Position numbers and translations under genes: made by a program. The notes beneath the pieces are model-generated. The model worked only from the letters and a program-made list of their open reading frames with translations, did not search any database and was not told the DNA's origin. From Solirubrobacterales bacterium (GTDB lineage: Bacteria; Actinomycetota; Thermoleophilia; Solirubrobacterales; Solirubrobacteraceae): DNA of 47,436 nucleotides. This document shows, one piece after another, positions 32,828-42,643 of the stretch (position 1 is the stretch's first letter; each line of letters starts with the position of its first letter). The stretch is taken from contig PKXY01000033.1 in NCBI GenBank assembly GCA_003132505.1, positions 550 through 47,985 on the forward strand, in the 5' to 3' direction.

Positions 32828-34069
32828 TCACCAATCGTGCATCGACCCGTCGCGCAGCCGGTTGACGGGCAGGTAGGCGGCCGCGTAGGGGTGCGCCTGA
32901 GCGATCGCGTCGTCGTACTCGACGCCCAAGCCGGGACCCTCGCCCGGCACCAGCATGCCGTCGGCAAACGCATAGGACGGGCGGAAGAGCTCGTGGGTCT
33001 CCGTGCTGTGGCGCATGTACTCCTGAATGCCAAAGTTGGGAATCGCGAGCCCCATGTGGATCGCCGCGGCAAGACCAACCGGCGACACGTCCGTCGGACC
33101 GTGGACGCCGGATTTGATCTGGTAAACGGCGGCGTAGTCGAAGATCCGGCGGAGCGCCGTTATCCCGCCAGCGTGCGTGACTGCGGAGCGGACGTAGTCG
33201 ATGAGCTGCTCCTCGAAGAGCTGGCGATAGTCCCAGATCGTGTTGAACACCTCGCCGATCGCCAACGGCGTCGTGGTGTGCTCGCGAACGCGACGGAGCG
33301 CGGCACTGTTCTCGGCGGGGGTCACATCCTCGAGCCAGAAGAGGTCGTAGGGCTCGAGTGACTTGCCGAGCTTGGCCGCCTGGATCGGAGTCAGCCGGTG
33401 GTGCACGTCATGCAGCAGAACCAGCTCGGGCCCGAACTCACTCCGCACCGCTTCGAGCACAGCGGGCACGTGGCGCAGGTAGGCCCGGGTGTCCCAGGCC
33501 TCTTCCACGGGGCCGGCGCCGCGGCGAGCCGGCTCATGGTCGTAGCGAGGATCGCCGTCTCCGACGCCCGCGTTCCTGCTCGAGGCGACCCCGTACACCG
33601 ACGGTAGGCCGGGGATCCCGCTCTGTACACGGATCGCTGTGTAGCCCGCCTCGAGGTGCTCGCGGATCGACGCGTAGAGCTCGGGCAGGTCCATCCCGCT
33701 CGCGTGGCCGTAGGCCAGCAGACCTCTGCGACTCGCGCCGCCGAGGAGCTGGTAGAGCGGCAGCCCGGCGACCTTTGCCTTGATGTCCCACAGGGCCGTG
33801 TCAACCGCGGCGATCGCCGCCATCGTGACGGGACCCCCGCGCCAGTACGCGCCGCGGTACAGGTACTGCCAGGTGTCCTCGATCTGGTGCGCGTCGCGAC
33901 CGATGAGCAGCGGAACGACATGCTCACCGAGATAGCTGGCGACGGCGAGCTCGCGGCCGTTGAGCGTGGCGTCGCCGAGGCCGACGAATCCATCGTCGGT
34001 GGTGAGCCGCAGCGTGACGAAGTTACGGCCTGGACTGGCCACTAGCACTTCGGCCTTGGCGATCTGCAC
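32828..34069 (-). CDS. enolase-superfamily D-mannonate dehydratase (ManD/RspA-like)
   Basis: A 413-residue mandelate-racemase/muconate-lactonising-family enzyme of the ManD group, which dehydrates D-mannonate to 2-keto-3-deoxygluconate (some members prefer D-gluconate). Seen: [20 protein letters not shown] with metal Asp and catalytic His, [10 protein letters not shown] and IGEVFNT with metal Glu residues, [10 protein letters not shown], and FGIQEYM. The length is normal. It is the last gene of the uxaC-uxuB-manD operon, so mannonate is the most likely substrate: UxuB makes it and ManD consumes it. The gene for 2-keto-3-deoxygluconate kinase is not in the window. Confidence 0.92.
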   Translation of the reverse strand: MQIAKAEVLVASPGRNFVTLRLTTDDGFVGLGDATLNGRELAVASYLGEHVVPLLIGRDAHQIEDTWQYLYRGAYWRGGPVTMAAIAAVDTALWDIKAKVAGLPLYQLLGGASRRGLLAYGHASGMDLPELYASIREHLEAGYTAIRVQSGIPGLPSVYGVASSRNAGVGDGDPRYDHEPARRGAGPVEEAWDTRAYLRHVPAVLEAVRSEFGPELVLLHDVHHRLTPIQAAKLGKSLEPYDLFWLEDVTPAENSAALRRVREHTTTPLAIGEVFNTIWDYRQLFEEQLIDYVRSAVTHAGGITALRRIFDYAAVYQIKSGVHGPTDVSPVGLAAAIHMGLAIPNFGIQEYMRHSTETHELFRPSYAFADGMLVPGEGPGLGVEYDDAIAQAHPYAAAYLPVNRLRDGSMHDW

Positions 34070-34101
34070 GGCGCCTCCTCGCTGCTCGGAGAGTTGGGAA
34101 T

Positions 34102-35538
34102 CTAGGGCATCGCCGCCGCGGAGCCCGATTCCGCGGCGAGCCGGCCGATCGCGTGCATGACCGAGGCGTCCGCGCGCAGCCGCGGCTCGATGAGGGCGAT
34201 CAGCTCATCGATCGCGCGCACGGGCGGCTGGTTGCGCGCCGCTTCTACCGCAGCGGCCTCGGTATCCGGGAACTCGGCGCCGGCGAGGACGAGGGCAGCC
34301 CAGCTGGCGAGCGGCCGGATGCTCGCGGTGGCACCACGCCCGGCGGCGCGCTCGGCGAGCACGAGGGGCGCGACGCGGACGCGAAGCTTCGCGACCCCGT
34401 CCGCAGCGATCTGACGTAGCGGGTAGGCAATCCGCGGGTTCGCGAAGCGATCCAGAACCGCCGCCCGGTAGGCGGCGAGGTCAAGCCCACGGGACGGCAA
34501 CTGCCTGGCCGCCTCGTCCCAGAGATCGTTGACGAAACGCAGGCAATGCGGATCAGCCAGCGCTTCGGCCACGGTCTCGTACCCGGCGCGCAGGCCGGTG
34601 TAGGCGAGCAGGCTGTGGGCGCCGTTGAGAAGCCAGAGCTTGCGCCGCTCGAACGGCCCGATCTCGTCCACGAATCGCGCGCCGGCGCTCTCCCACGCGG
34701 GCCTGCCGGCGGGAAACTCGCCGCTGAGGATCCAGTCCTTGAAGGGCTCGGTGACGACCGGCACCCGGTCCTCCCAGCCCGTGAGAGTCGCGGCGGTGAC
34801 GAGGTCCTCAGGCATCGTCTTTGGCGTGATCCTGTCGACTGACGTCGAGACGAAGGACACGTTGCCGTCGATCCAGCTGGCAAGCTCGGCATTCACGGCG
34901 CCTGCCATCGACTTCAGCCCACGGGCCAGGAACCTGCCGTTGTCGGGCACATTGTCACACGGGACGATCGCGATCGGGCCGCCTGCGGCGCGACGTCGCG
35001 CCTCGAGCCCGAGCAGCAGCCTGCCGGGGGTTGTTTGGGGTCCGCCGGCCTCGAGCAGGACGCTCTCGGCGTGCGCCGCCGAACTCCATTCGAGGTCCGC
35101 AGCAAGGACTCGGTCATCCGCGCTCGGTTGCCCCGACGGATCTAGCCGGTAGCCGGCTTCGGTGACGGTGAGCGTCACGATCGCCGTCGACGGCGCCGAC
35201 ATCAGTGCAACAAAGCGCTCGAGGTCCGCTCCATCAGCCGCCTCGACGATGCTCGCGATCACCGAGGCGCTGTCGCCGTCGGCGGCGCGCTCAATCAGCG
35301 TGAAAAGGCCGTCCTGCGCAGCGAGCGCCAGCGCTGATCGCGGACTGCGGCCGGTGAACGCGGCTATCCCCCACTCGCCGGCGTCGTCTGCACGGTCAGT
35401 GAACCACGCCTGATGGGCCCGGTGAAAGTTGCCCAGGCCGATGTGGACAATGCGCGCGGGTGGGACCTGCCGGCGAGTGCTGTCGGCGTCGGCAAGTGCC
35501 GCCCTATTGAGCGCCCGTGCCGAGCTGGCGCCGGCCAT
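34102..35538 (-). CDS. uxuB: fructuronate reductase (mannitol dehydrogenase family)
   Basis: A 478-residue long-chain dehydrogenase that reduces D-fructuronate to D-mannonate with NADH. Motifs: [15 protein letters not shown] near the N terminus, [16 protein letters not shown], and the catalytic [16 protein letters not shown]. The start ATG 35536-35538 shares one base with the TGA of the uxaC gene (TGATG overlap), so they are coupled. An upstream open frame is Arg-rich and rejected. The uronate context separates it in function from the polyol MDH-family gene at the left end of the window. Confidence 0.9.
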   Translation of the reverse strand: MAGASSARALNRAALADADSTRRQVPPARIVHIGLGNFHRAHQAWFTDRADDAGEWGIAAFTGRSPRSALALAAQDGLFTLIERAADGDSASVIASIVEAADGADLERFVALMSAPSTAIVTLTVTEAGYRLDPSGQPSADDRVLAADLEWSSAAHAESVLLEAGGPQTTPGRLLLGLEARRRAAGGPIAIVPCDNVPDNGRFLARGLKSMAGAVNAELASWIDGNVSFVSTSVDRITPKTMPEDLVTAATLTGWEDRVPVVTEPFKDWILSGEFPAGRPAWESAGARFVDEIGPFERRKLWLLNGAHSLLAYTGLRAGYETVAEALADPHCLRFVNDLWDEAARQLPSRGLDLAAYRAAVLDRFANPRIAYPLRQIAADGVAKLRVRVAPLVLAERAAGRGATASIRPLASWAALVLAGAEFPDTEAAAVEAARNQPPVRAIDELIALIEPRLRADASVMHAIGRLAAESGSAAAMP

Positions 35539-36959
35539 CACAGCTTGAACGCCCGCCGCGGCAGCAGGTCGACGAGATCGATGGCAATTCGCTCGGCCGC
35601 CGCCAGCGCGAGGCGTCCCTCGCCGACGAGTCGAGCAAGGAAAACGGAATCGAGACGGCGAGACATGTCGTGGCGCACGGGAATCGAGAGGAATGCGCGT
35701 GTGTCGTCGACGAACCCGGCGCCGCGGTAGAAGCCCGCGGTCTCGCTGACCGCGGCGCGGAAGCGCAGGACCGCGTCGGGCGCGTCGAGGAACCACCACG
35801 GCGCCCCGATGTAGACGCTGGGGTAGAAGCCCGCAAGCGGCGCGATCTCGCGTGAGAAGCTCGCCTCGTCAACGCTGAACAGGATGAGGTGAAAGCCCGG
35901 GTTCGTGCCGAACCTCTCCAGCAGCGGGCGCAGGTTCTCGACGTAATTGGTCGCCAGCGGGATGTCGTGCCCGCTGTCAGGCCCAAACCGGCGAGACGTG
36001 TCGCTGCTGTGGTTCCGGTGGACGCCGGGATGCACGGTCATCACAAGACCATCCTCGACGCTCATCCGCGCCATCTCGAGCAGCATGTGCCCGGCGAAGG
36101 CCGTAGCCTCGGCGGCGGTGATCTCTCCTGCGAGCGCGCGCGCGAACAGCGCCGCGGCCTCCGATGCGGTCATCTCGACGGTCAGAGGCTGCCTCACGCC
36201 GTGGTCCGCCGCGGTGGCGCCGTGCTCGATGAAATAGCCCCGGCGAGCGGCCAGTGCTTCGAGGTATCCCGCGTAGCTGGAGCTCGCGGAGCCGTTCCAT
36301 TCGGCGAGCGTCGCGACACGCTCGACCCATCCGGGAGTTAGGGGATCGAGGTAGGAGTCGGGCCGAAAGGTCGGGATCACGCGACCGCGGAAATCCGGGT
36401 CGGCAGCGAGCGCGTCGTGCGCCCGTAGATCAGCCATCGGGTCGTCCGTCGTGGCGAGCACCTCGATGCGAAACCGCTCGAAGAGCGCGCGCGGGCGAAA
36501 CTCGTCCGTCGCGAGGATCGCCTGAATCTCGTCGAATAGCTCATCGGCGTTGCCAGCGTGTGGTTCCTGATCGATCCCGAAAAGCTCAGCGAGTGAGGTA
36601 TGGAGCCAGTACCCGGACGCCGTTCCGGCGAAGAGGTACCAGTGCGTACAGAACGTCCGCCACACCTCGCGCGGGGTGGGGGTTGCCGCGCTCCCCGAGC
36701 GGTCCGTGAGACCGAGCTGTTCGAGCGGCACTCCCGCCGCGTGAATCAGCCGGGTCACATAGTGGTCGCGGCGAATGAACAGCTCGGCAGGGTCGGGAAA
36801 CGGCTGGTCGTCCACGAGCAGCGAGGGATCGACGTGGCCGTGCGGAGAGATGATCGGCAGCGCCGCGACCTGCTCGTAGAGATCGCGGGCGACCTTGCGC
36901 GTCTCAGGATCCGCCGGAAACAGCCGGTCAGGATCGAGAGGCACGGTCCGGCCGATCAC
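35538..36959 (-). CDS. uxaC: glucuronate isomerase
   Basis: A 473-residue amidohydrolase-superfamily isomerase converting D-glucuronate to D-fructuronate (and galacturonate to tagaturonate). The N-terminal metal motif ISPHGHVDP, RDHYVTRLIHAAGV, HPGVHRNHS and the C-terminal DTRAFLSIPVRHDMSRR fit the family. It starts the minus-strand hexuronate operon. Its stop overlaps the uxuB start. Together the three genes take glucuronate to 2-keto-3-deoxygluconate. No regulator or transporter for uronates is adjacent; the 170-bp gap to the divergent GNAT gene must hold the promoter. Confidence 0.94.
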   Translation of the reverse strand: MIGRTVPLDPDRLFPADPETRKVARDLYEQVAALPIISPHGHVDPSLLVDDQPFPDPAELFIRRDHYVTRLIHAAGVPLEQLGLTDRSGSAATPTPREVWRTFCTHWYLFAGTASGYWLHTSLAELFGIDQEPHAGNADELFDEIQAILATDEFRPRALFERFRIEVLATTDDPMADLRAHDALAADPDFRGRVIPTFRPDSYLDPLTPGWVERVATLAEWNGSASSSYAGYLEALAARRGYFIEHGATAADHGVRQPLTVEMTASEAAALFARALAGEITAAEATAFAGHMLLEMARMSVEDGLVMTVHPGVHRNHSSDTSRRFGPDSGHDIPLATNYVENLRPLLERFGTNPGFHLILFSVDEASFSREIAPLAGFYPSVYIGAPWWFLDAPDAVLRFRAAVSETAGFYRGAGFVDDTRAFLSIPVRHDMSRRLDSVFLARLVGEGRLALAAAERIAIDLVDLLPRRAFKL

Positions 36960-37129
36960 TCAATTCACGGGCCACCCCGCCGCCAACGCTCATGTGCGCC
37001 ATCCTTCCATAGCAGCGACCGCACACCGGGCTTGCGCGTGGCCAAGAGCGCCGAGGACGATCGTTTGCTTAGCTTTACCCGGGCCGGTCGAGTGGGACGA
37101 CCTTTGTTCCCGAGGCGAGCGAGCGCACG

Positions 37130-37453
37130 TTGACCGTCGAGGTTCGCGACAACGCAGACGAGGCGCGTTACGAAATCCGTGAGGACGGGCAGCTCGCGGG
37201 CTTTGCCGAGTACAGACTCAGCAAGGGGCGCATGACGCTCACCCATACCGAGATCGAGACAGCGCGTGCGGGCCGCGGCCTCGCAGGCCAGCTCGCACGC
37301 GCAGCGCTCGAAGACGCGAAGACGCGTGGGCTGAAGGTCGTGCCGCGGTGCGCGTTCATGGCTGGCTTCGTCCGGAGGCACGCTGACGAATATCTGCCTC
37401 TCATCGTGCCGTCGCTGAGAAAGCGCCTGATGGAGACTGATGGACGCGAATAG
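37130..37453 (+). CDS. YjdJ-type GNAT N-acetyltransferase-like protein
   Basis: A 107-residue short GNAT protein of the YjdJ/Gcn5-related type. Strand pattern YEIREDGQLAGFAEY, then MTLTHTEIETARAGRGLAGQ with the acetyl-CoA pyrophosphate loop (RAGRGLAGQLA), and PRCAFMAGFVRRHADEYLPL at the C terminus. Acetyl acceptor unknown. It starts with TTG at 37130. It diverges from the uronate operon; a 276-bp gap separates it from the MFS gene. Confidence 0.85.
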   Translation: MTVEVRDNADEARYEIREDGQLAGFAEYRLSKGRMTLTHTEIETARAGRGLAGQLARAALEDAKTRGLKVVPRCAFMAGFVRRHADEYLPLIVPSLRKRLMETDGRE

Positions 37454-37729
37454 CGCGGCGTTGTGAGCAGGCCAATCGCGATCGGCCCGAAGGAGGCAAG
37501 CGGCTAGTGCCTTAACGGCGGACGCCGGTCGCGGGACAGTAACGGCCACGTGAGAGCCATCAGATAGGATCGCCGCCCACCCGAGACGGAGATAGAGGTC
37601 CGGTCGGGGCTAGAAGCCAATCTCGGGGACAGGGTTGTCCAATGCGGCCAGATTGCATCACCCCGACATGACAAGAACGCCGCCGCCACCCGCGCCGAGT
37701 CGTTTCGCCACGCCGGATGGCGGTTGCTG
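37454..37729. other. 276-bp intergenic region before the MFS gene
   Basis: No gene is supported here. The frame of the following MFS gene stays open back to about 37570 and reads protein-like text (HDKNAAATRAESFRHAGWR), but contains no ATG, GTG or TTG before 37724. No strong hairpin or promoter is seen. Confidence 0.35.
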
Positions 37730-39217
37730 ATGCGCCAGGGCCCACTCGCCGGCCGATATCCCGCGGTCGCGCTCATGGTGATGTTGGCGCTGATCCCCTA
37801 CCTGGCGCTGTCTGCCGCGCTGAGCCCGCTGACGCCGATCATCGCCAAGCAGCTGCACATGAGCCTGCAGACGATGAGCGTGAGCTCAGGCCTCGCCAAT
37901 GCCGCCTACGCGGTCGGCACGGTGCTGGCGGTCCAGTTCGCCCAGCACCTGCCGCAGCGAAGGATGCTGGTCGGCTACGCCACGCTGCTTGTGACCGGGT
38001 CCGTGCTGGCCGCAGCGGCGCAGGATCCAGGCATGTACATAGTCGGCCACATACTCCAGGGCCTTTGCACGAGCCTCCTGCTCATTGCTGCGGTGCCGCC
38101 CCTGGCGATCGGCTTCCCGGCCAGCAAGCTCCGCGTCACCGCGGTGATCATGAACCTCTGCATCTTCGGGGCGGTTGCGCTCGGCCCGACCATCGGCGGG
38201 CTGCAGGCGGAGTCTGATGCCTGGCGGCCGCTGTTTTGGATCGTCGTCGCGATCGCGGCCGGCGCGCTGATCCTGGCCGTGTTGACGTTCGAGGACGCGC
38301 CGCCTGCCAATCCCGACTCGCCGCGTGATCTTCCGGCGATCGGGCTGGCGGCCGTCGGCTGCGTGGCCGCGTTCTTCGGCGCCTCCGAGCTGCTTACCCA
38401 CCGCTTCATCGACGGCGAGACCATCGTGCCGCTGCTGGGCGGTCTGGCAACGATCGTCGCCCTGATCGTCTACCAGTTCCGCGCGAAGCAGCCGCTCTTG
38501 ACGATCCGCGCGATGCTGACCAGCACGATGCCGGTCGCGGGAATCGTGGTGGCGCTGTGCGCAGCGGCCGCGGCGGTGTCCGCGACCGCGCTCACCGCAG
38601 GCGCGCTGGCCGGACGCTACGGGCCGCTTCACCTCGGTCTGCTCTATCTGCCGGAGGTCGCCGGCGCGGTCATCACCGCGATCGTGCTTGGCGCGGTCCT
38701 CAGGACGCGTCGAATCCATTACCTCCCCTTGGCCGGCATGGTGTCCCTCGCGGCCGGGATCGCGGTCTTCCGCATCTCGGTGCCGTCGAGCCAGGCGCTC
38801 ACGCTGGTCGGCTCGGGGCTGACCGGCATCGGTCTCGGCGCGACGGTCGCGCCCGCGCTCTTCGTCGCCGGCTTCTCGCTGCCGGCCGCCAACCTCCAGC
38901 GCGTGTTCGCGATCGTGGAGCTGATGCGGGCGGTGGCGGCGTTTATGATCGCGCCGATCTTCGCCCACTTCGCCGCAACCGTTGGTGGCAACCTCGATGC
39001 CGGCACTGGCGATGCGCTTTGGATAGGCCTCGGGATCGCGGTCGGCGGCGCCTTACTCGGCGTCGCGATCTACGCGCTCGGCGGCGCACGCCCACAGGCG
39101 CCAGACATCGACCGCTTCCTGTCGGGAGCGGCCCCTGCGTGGTACTCACCGCCGCTGCTCGCGAGAGTTCGCCCGGGCTCGACCCCAGCACGCCCTGCGA
39201 CCGAAAGCGCCAGCTGA
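37730..39217 (+). CDS. MFS drug-resistance-type (DHA2-like) transporter
   Basis: A 495-residue membrane transporter with about 14 hydrophobic helices. Seen: PLTPIIAKQLHMS at the first outer loop, QHLPQRRMLVGYA with the MFS cytoplasmic basic loop, GHILQGLCTSLL, and GPTIGGLQAESDAWRPLFW resembling motif C. A proton-driven exporter of small organic compounds is likely, substrate unknown. The start is ATG 37730, or TTG 37724 two codons earlier; neither has a good ribosome site. The universal stress protein gene starts one base after its stop, so they are co-transcribed. Confidence 0.88.
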   Translation: MRQGPLAGRYPAVALMVMLALIPYLALSAALSPLTPIIAKQLHMSLQTMSVSSGLANAAYAVGTVLAVQFAQHLPQRRMLVGYATLLVTGSVLAAAAQDPGMYIVGHILQGLCTSLLLIAAVPPLAIGFPASKLRVTAVIMNLCIFGAVALGPTIGGLQAESDAWRPLFWIVVAIAAGALILAVLTFEDAPPANPDSPRDLPAIGLAAVGCVAAFFGASELLTHRFIDGETIVPLLGGLATIVALIVYQFRAKQPLLTIRAMLTSTMPVAGIVVALCAAAAAVSATALTAGALAGRYGPLHLGLLYLPEVAGAVITAIVLGAVLRTRRIHYLPLAGMVSLAAGIAVFRISVPSSQALTLVGSGLTGIGLGATVAPALFVAGFSLPAANLQRVFAIVELMRAVAAFMIAPIFAHFAATVGGNLDAGTGDALWIGLGIAVGGALLGVAIYALGGARPQAPDIDRFLSGAAPAWYSPPLLARVRPGSTPARPATESAS

Positions 39218-39218
39218 C

Positions 39219-39698
39219 ATGGCGTCGGCCGACCGCGACGCCGTAACGGCAACAGCGCCGACAGGCCCGGTGCTGTTTGCCTATGACGGCTCCGAGCTCG
39301 CGAAACTCGCGATCGAGGAGGCCGGCAAGCAGCTCGCATCTGGGCGCGACGCGCTTATCGTCTGCGTGTGGCAGCCGGCAGACGTCGGATTTCTGCCTAC
39401 CAATCCGCGGCAGTTCGACGCGCAGGCGGCCGGCGAGGTACGGAAGGCCGCGGAGGAAACTGCCGCTTACGGAGCATCGCTGGCGGAGAAGGCGGGTTTC
39501 CAGTCGCAGAGCATGGCGATCGAGGCAGCACCGACCTGGAAAGGGATCATCGAGGTCGCCGCGGCGCGCGAAGCCAGCCTCATCGTGCTCGGCTCCCACC
39601 GCCGTACCGGGCTCGTGGGGCATCTGCTCGGCAGCGTCGCCGCCGCGGTGGTGGCTCACTCAGCATCCTCCGTGCTGATCGTGCCTCAGCGATCCTGA
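39219..39698 (+). CDS. universal stress protein (UspA family)
   Basis: A 159-residue single-domain UspA protein. The N-terminal strand VLFAYDGSELAKLAIEEAG and the ATP-binding signature GSHRRTGLVGHLLGS, followed by AAVVAHSASSVLIV, indicate a nucleotide-binding Usp. These proteins act in survival under stress. The TGACATG junction with the MFS gene shows tight coupling. A cNMP-binding gene follows 107 bp later on the same strand. Confidence 0.92.
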   Translation: MASADRDAVTATAPTGPVLFAYDGSELAKLAIEEAGKQLASGRDALIVCVWQPADVGFLPTNPRQFDAQAAGEVRKAAEETAAYGASLAEKAGFQSQSMAIEAAPTWKGIIEVAAAREASLIVLGSHRRTGLVGHLLGSVAAAVVAHSASSVLIVPQRS

Positions 39699-39805
39699 GG
39701 TCGCCACCGCGGGTAGAGCGGCTTCACAGAATCGACCACAAAGTGGGCGTCGGGGTTGCATATCATCACGGCTCCTGACCAAGACTGAGATCGAGGGGGC
39801 CGTGG

Positions 39806-40183
39806 ATGTCGAGCGTTGAGTCGCACGAGGCGCTGTACGCGCTGCTCGGGCGGGCTGGGAAGTCCGTGCCGTTCGCGACTGGCGCGGTTGTGTTCGAGAA
39901 GGGTGACCGCGGCGAGGCGATGTTCGTCGTCGTGAGCGGGAGGGTCGTGCTCAAGGATGGCGACCAAACGTATGACACCGTGGAGGCACCCGGGCTGTTC
40001 GGAGAGATGGCGCTGATCGAGTCCAAGCCGCGGGCGCTCACTGCCGTCGCAGACGGTGACGTCGAGTTGGTCGAGATCCCCACGCGGACCTTCTGGGTCC
40101 TCGTTCACGAGACGCCCTATTTCGCGCAGCTGGTTATGGCAGTCATGGCGGACCGGCTCCGTCGCGCGAGCGGAACAATCTGA
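39806..40183 (+). CDS. stand-alone cyclic-nucleotide-binding (cNMP) domain protein
   Basis: A 125-residue protein consisting of one Crp-type cyclic-nucleotide-binding beta-barrel: FEKGDRGEAMFVVVSGRVV, then the phosphate-binding cassette FGEMALIESKPRALTAV with the conserved Arg kept. No DNA-binding helix-turn-helix and no enzyme domain follow, so it is probably a small signalling adaptor or cAMP buffer. GAGGGGG lies about six bases before the ATG. A strong bidirectional hairpin separates it from the convergent MFS-cNMP gene. A nucleotide cyclase gene is 2.5 kb to the right. Confidence 0.88.
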   Translation: MSSVESHEALYALLGRAGKSVPFATGAVVFEKGDRGEAMFVVVSGRVVLKDGDQTYDTVEAPGLFGEMALIESKPRALTAVADGDVELVEIPTRTFWVLVHETPYFAQLVMAVMADRLRRASGTI

Positions 40184-40245
40184 GACTGGCTGGCATCGCG
40201 ACACGGCGCGAGACGCGGCCGGAGTCGCCCTGGCGACCGGGATGC

Positions 40246-40269
40246 GCGAGCCGGACAAGCCCGGCTCGC
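40246..40269. terminator. bidirectional hairpin terminator
   Basis: A perfect 9-bp stem GCGAGCCGG/CCGGCTCGC with a 6-nt loop lies between the convergent stops at 40183 and 40275. Confidence 0.75.
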
Positions 40270-40274
40270 AGCGG

Positions 40275-41966
40275 CTACTGCGTCTGGCTCGAGCCCGCCC
40301 AGTTGAGGTAGTTGGTCGCGATCTCCTGAGCGGCCTCGTGGCTCTCGCGCAGGCCCGTGACCGCGGTCAGGAACCGGTCGCGGTCGAGCGCCAGCAGGCG
40401 CGTCGGGGCGACCGTCCGGACCGTGGCTGTGCGGGGCACGTCACGCAGCAGCGCAATCTCGCCGAAGCTCTCGCCTCGGCCGAGCCGTTGTTGAAACACG
40501 CCGTCCTTGACGACCTCGACCTCGCCGTCGGCGATCAGGAACCACAGGTCCCCCGGGTCGCCCTGGCGAATGACAACTTGACCGGTCGGGACGGCGGTTT
40601 CGCGGAGCGCGCGGGTCAGCGACTCGGTGACGCCGATCGGCATGGGGGCAAAGATGGGATTGGCACGCAATAGCTGGAAGCTTGGGCCTGGCACTGGAAC
40701 GCCGGCCTCGAGATTGCGCAGCGACCGTCCGCTCAGTATCGCGATCAGCGGCAGGAAGACACCGGAGGCGATCAGCGCGCCCTTCGTTCCGAGGGCCGAC
40801 ACCAGCGCCGGGGCGACGATTGCGCCGATACCGATGCCAGCAACGAAGGTCGTCTCCAACACTCCGAGCACGCGCGAGAGCACCCGATCCTCTGTCAGCC
40901 GTTGCAGCAGCGTCAGGGCGGTCCCCTTGACCAACGCGTAGCCGAGCCCGACTGCGGCCCACGCGATCAGCGCCGTGGCCGGGACGGGCACGATGCCAAC
41001 CAAGACCAGCGGGAGGCACAACGCGCATGCTCCCACGAGCACGGCCACAACCGGGGTCGACCGCTTCTCCAGTAACGCGATTGCGACGACACCGGCGAGC
41101 ACCCCGCCCGCACCGTACGCAGCGCTTAGATACCCCACGCCCGCGGCTCCGGCGCGCAGCAGGCTGATCGCGGTGACGACGACCAATACGTTGGCCAGCC
41201 CGGCCGTCACCGAGAGGCTTGCCAGCAGCAGCACGAGCAGACGAAGCTGATGCTGCGCGCCGACGGTGTGAAACCCCGTGGTGATCTCGCGAGCCAATCC
41301 CAGCTTGGTGCGGCGGCTCGTTGGCCGAGCGTCGTGTGGTAGCGAGCCGATCATCCACAGGCTGGTCAGGTAGGCGAGTGCGCAGGCGGCGACCACCGCC
41401 TGGGTGCTCGTGGCAGCAAGCATCACGCCGCCGGCCCCAGCGCCGACCAGAAAGCCGGCGTTGTCGAGCGAGCTCACGACGGCGTTGGCGCTGGACGCCT
41501 CGCTCGGAACACGAGAGAGCGCCGGGATCAGCGCCGCGCGCGCCGGCTGGTTCGCGGTCGAGACAACGCTGTACAACACCGCCAAGGCAAACACCACGGC
41601 GGGGGGAGCGTGCGCCCACATCGCCCCGGCAGCTCCCGCCAGCATGGCGGTGCGGGCCGCGTTAGTGACGAGCAGGACTCGCTTGCGCGAGTGGCGATCT
41701 CCCAGCCAGGCGAGGATTGGCGCTGCAATTGCCGACGGAAGCGCCTGCAGGAGCAGCACGACGCCAACGAGCGTGGCGCCTCCGGCGCGATACGCGTAGA
41801 CAGCCAGCGCGACGCCGAAGCCCCATTTGCCAACCGATGTCGCACCAGTCGACACGACGAGCAGGCGTAGCCCCCGATTCGCCATGACAGCGCGGACCGA
41901 CTCGCCCACGGTTGTCGCGGAGCCAGCCGCAGATGGCGTGTTGGAGTCACTCGGCCGTCCAGGCAT
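40275..41966 (-). CDS. MFS transporter fused to a C-terminal cyclic-nucleotide-binding domain
   Basis: A 563-residue protein. Residues about 20-420 form an MFS transporter with 12 hydrophobic helices (WGFGVALAVYAYRAGG in the first, LAWLGDRHSRKRVLL as the MFS A motif). Residues about 449-540 form a cNMP domain: VIRQGDPGDLWFLIADGEVE, then FGEIALLRDVPRTATV with the phosphate-binding Arg intact. Cyclic nucleotide may gate or regulate transport. Start ATG 41964-41966 gives MPGRPSDSN; the frame is open upstream, and a ribosome site is not obvious. It follows the DUF3307 gene and a CHASE2 cyclase gene on the same strand. Substrate unknown; the fold is of the enterobactin-exporter-like MFS group. Confidence 0.88.
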   Translation of the reverse strand: MPGRPSDSNTPSAAGSATTVGESVRAVMANRGLRLLVVSTGATSVGKWGFGVALAVYAYRAGGATLVGVVLLLQALPSAIAAPILAWLGDRHSRKRVLLVTNAARTAMLAGAAGAMWAHAPPAVVFALAVLYSVVSTANQPARAALIPALSRVPSEASSANAVVSSLDNAGFLVGAGAGGVMLAATSTQAVVAACALAYLTSLWMIGSLPHDARPTSRRTKLGLAREITTGFHTVGAQHQLRLLVLLLASLSVTAGLANVLVVVTAISLLRAGAAGVGYLSAAYGAGGVLAGVVAIALLEKRSTPVVAVLVGACALCLPLVLVGIVPVPATALIAWAAVGLGYALVKGTALTLLQRLTEDRVLSRVLGVLETTFVAGIGIGAIVAPALVSALGTKGALIASGVFLPLIAILSGRSLRNLEAGVPVPGPSFQLLRANPIFAPMPIGVTESLTRALRETAVPTGQVVIRQGDPGDLWFLIADGEVEVVKDGVFQQRLGRGESFGEIALLRDVPRTATVRTVAPTRLLALDRDRFLTAVTGLRESHEAAQEIATNYLNWAGSSQTQ

Positions 41967-42042
41967 TGCAGGGAGGTACGCCGGCGCGGCGGAGGAGCCT
42001 TTCCCGGCGGACGCCTTCCGAGCGGAGGATCGCTTCCGCGAC

Positions 42043-42453
42043 CTAGGTAGTGGCGAGGAGGGCAACGCCGAAGAGAGCCAGAACATGGAAGGACTGATCC
42101 ACCATCACGAACAGGCGATCCCCGGCCGTCGCTGGAGAGCGCTTGACGACGCGGATGTAGCGGATCAGCAGACGGCCATCGTCCTGGAGTACATGGGGGA
42201 CCACGATCAGCGCAGCCAGACCGATTGACCAAGCGCCCGGTCGTCCGTCGACCCCCAGCCACACGACCGCGGGAACGAACGCCACGAGATAACTCGCCCC
42301 ATGTGCCAGCAGCGCCGACGGCTTTCCTCCGCCGCCGAGCGCCCCGAACTTGTTCTGCGCCTGCCAACCGGTCTGGAACAGGAAGTCACCAACGAGATGC
42401 GACACCACGAATACCAGAAAAACATCGGACCAGCGCATGATTAGTGGAGCCAC
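42043..42453 (-). CDS. DUF3307-like integral membrane protein
   Basis: A 136-residue membrane protein with about four hydrophobic helices. VSHLVGDFLFQTGWQAQNK at the N terminus and HGASYLVAFVPAVVWLG in the second helix match DUF3307 proteins, whose function is unknown. VVPHVLQDDGRLLIRYIR and MVDQSFHVLALFG are further conserved-looking His/Asp segments. It lies between the cyclase and the MFS-cNMP genes on the same strand, 76 bp before the latter. Confidence 0.8.
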   Translation of the reverse strand: MAPLIMRWSDVFLVFVVSHLVGDFLFQTGWQAQNKFGALGGGGKPSALLAHGASYLVAFVPAVVWLGVDGRPGAWSIGLAALIVVPHVLQDDGRLLIRYIRVVKRSPATAGDRLFVMVDQSFHVLALFGVALLATT

Positions 42454-42590
42454 CTAGGCACCGTCCGGGTGTCAGTGTCCACGGCTCGTTCCGTGGTGGT
42501 TCGCGCGAGAGTCACAGGGCATGTGTCAGTTGGCGGGCGACGCATGGCGCCTGCGGCACTGTACCTACGAGTGCGCGGCTGAGTCCAGCA

Positions 42591-42609
42591 CCCCAGTCCC
42601 TGACTGGGG
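42591..42609. terminator. hairpin terminator candidate after the cyclase gene
   Basis: CCCCAGTC/GACTGGGG forms a perfect 8-bp stem with a 3-nt loop, 35 bp beyond the stop of the cyclase gene on the minus strand. There is no T-tract, so read-through toward the DUF3307 gene is possible. Confidence 0.55.
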
Positions 42610-42643
42610 GTGGTGTGACATGCCGGTTCGTCGGCCGCCGCGT

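Noticed and set aside
37886-38968. A 360-codon minus-strand frame
   Set aside because: Antisense to the MFS gene, charged and repetitive, without family features; typical shadow in GC-rich DNA.
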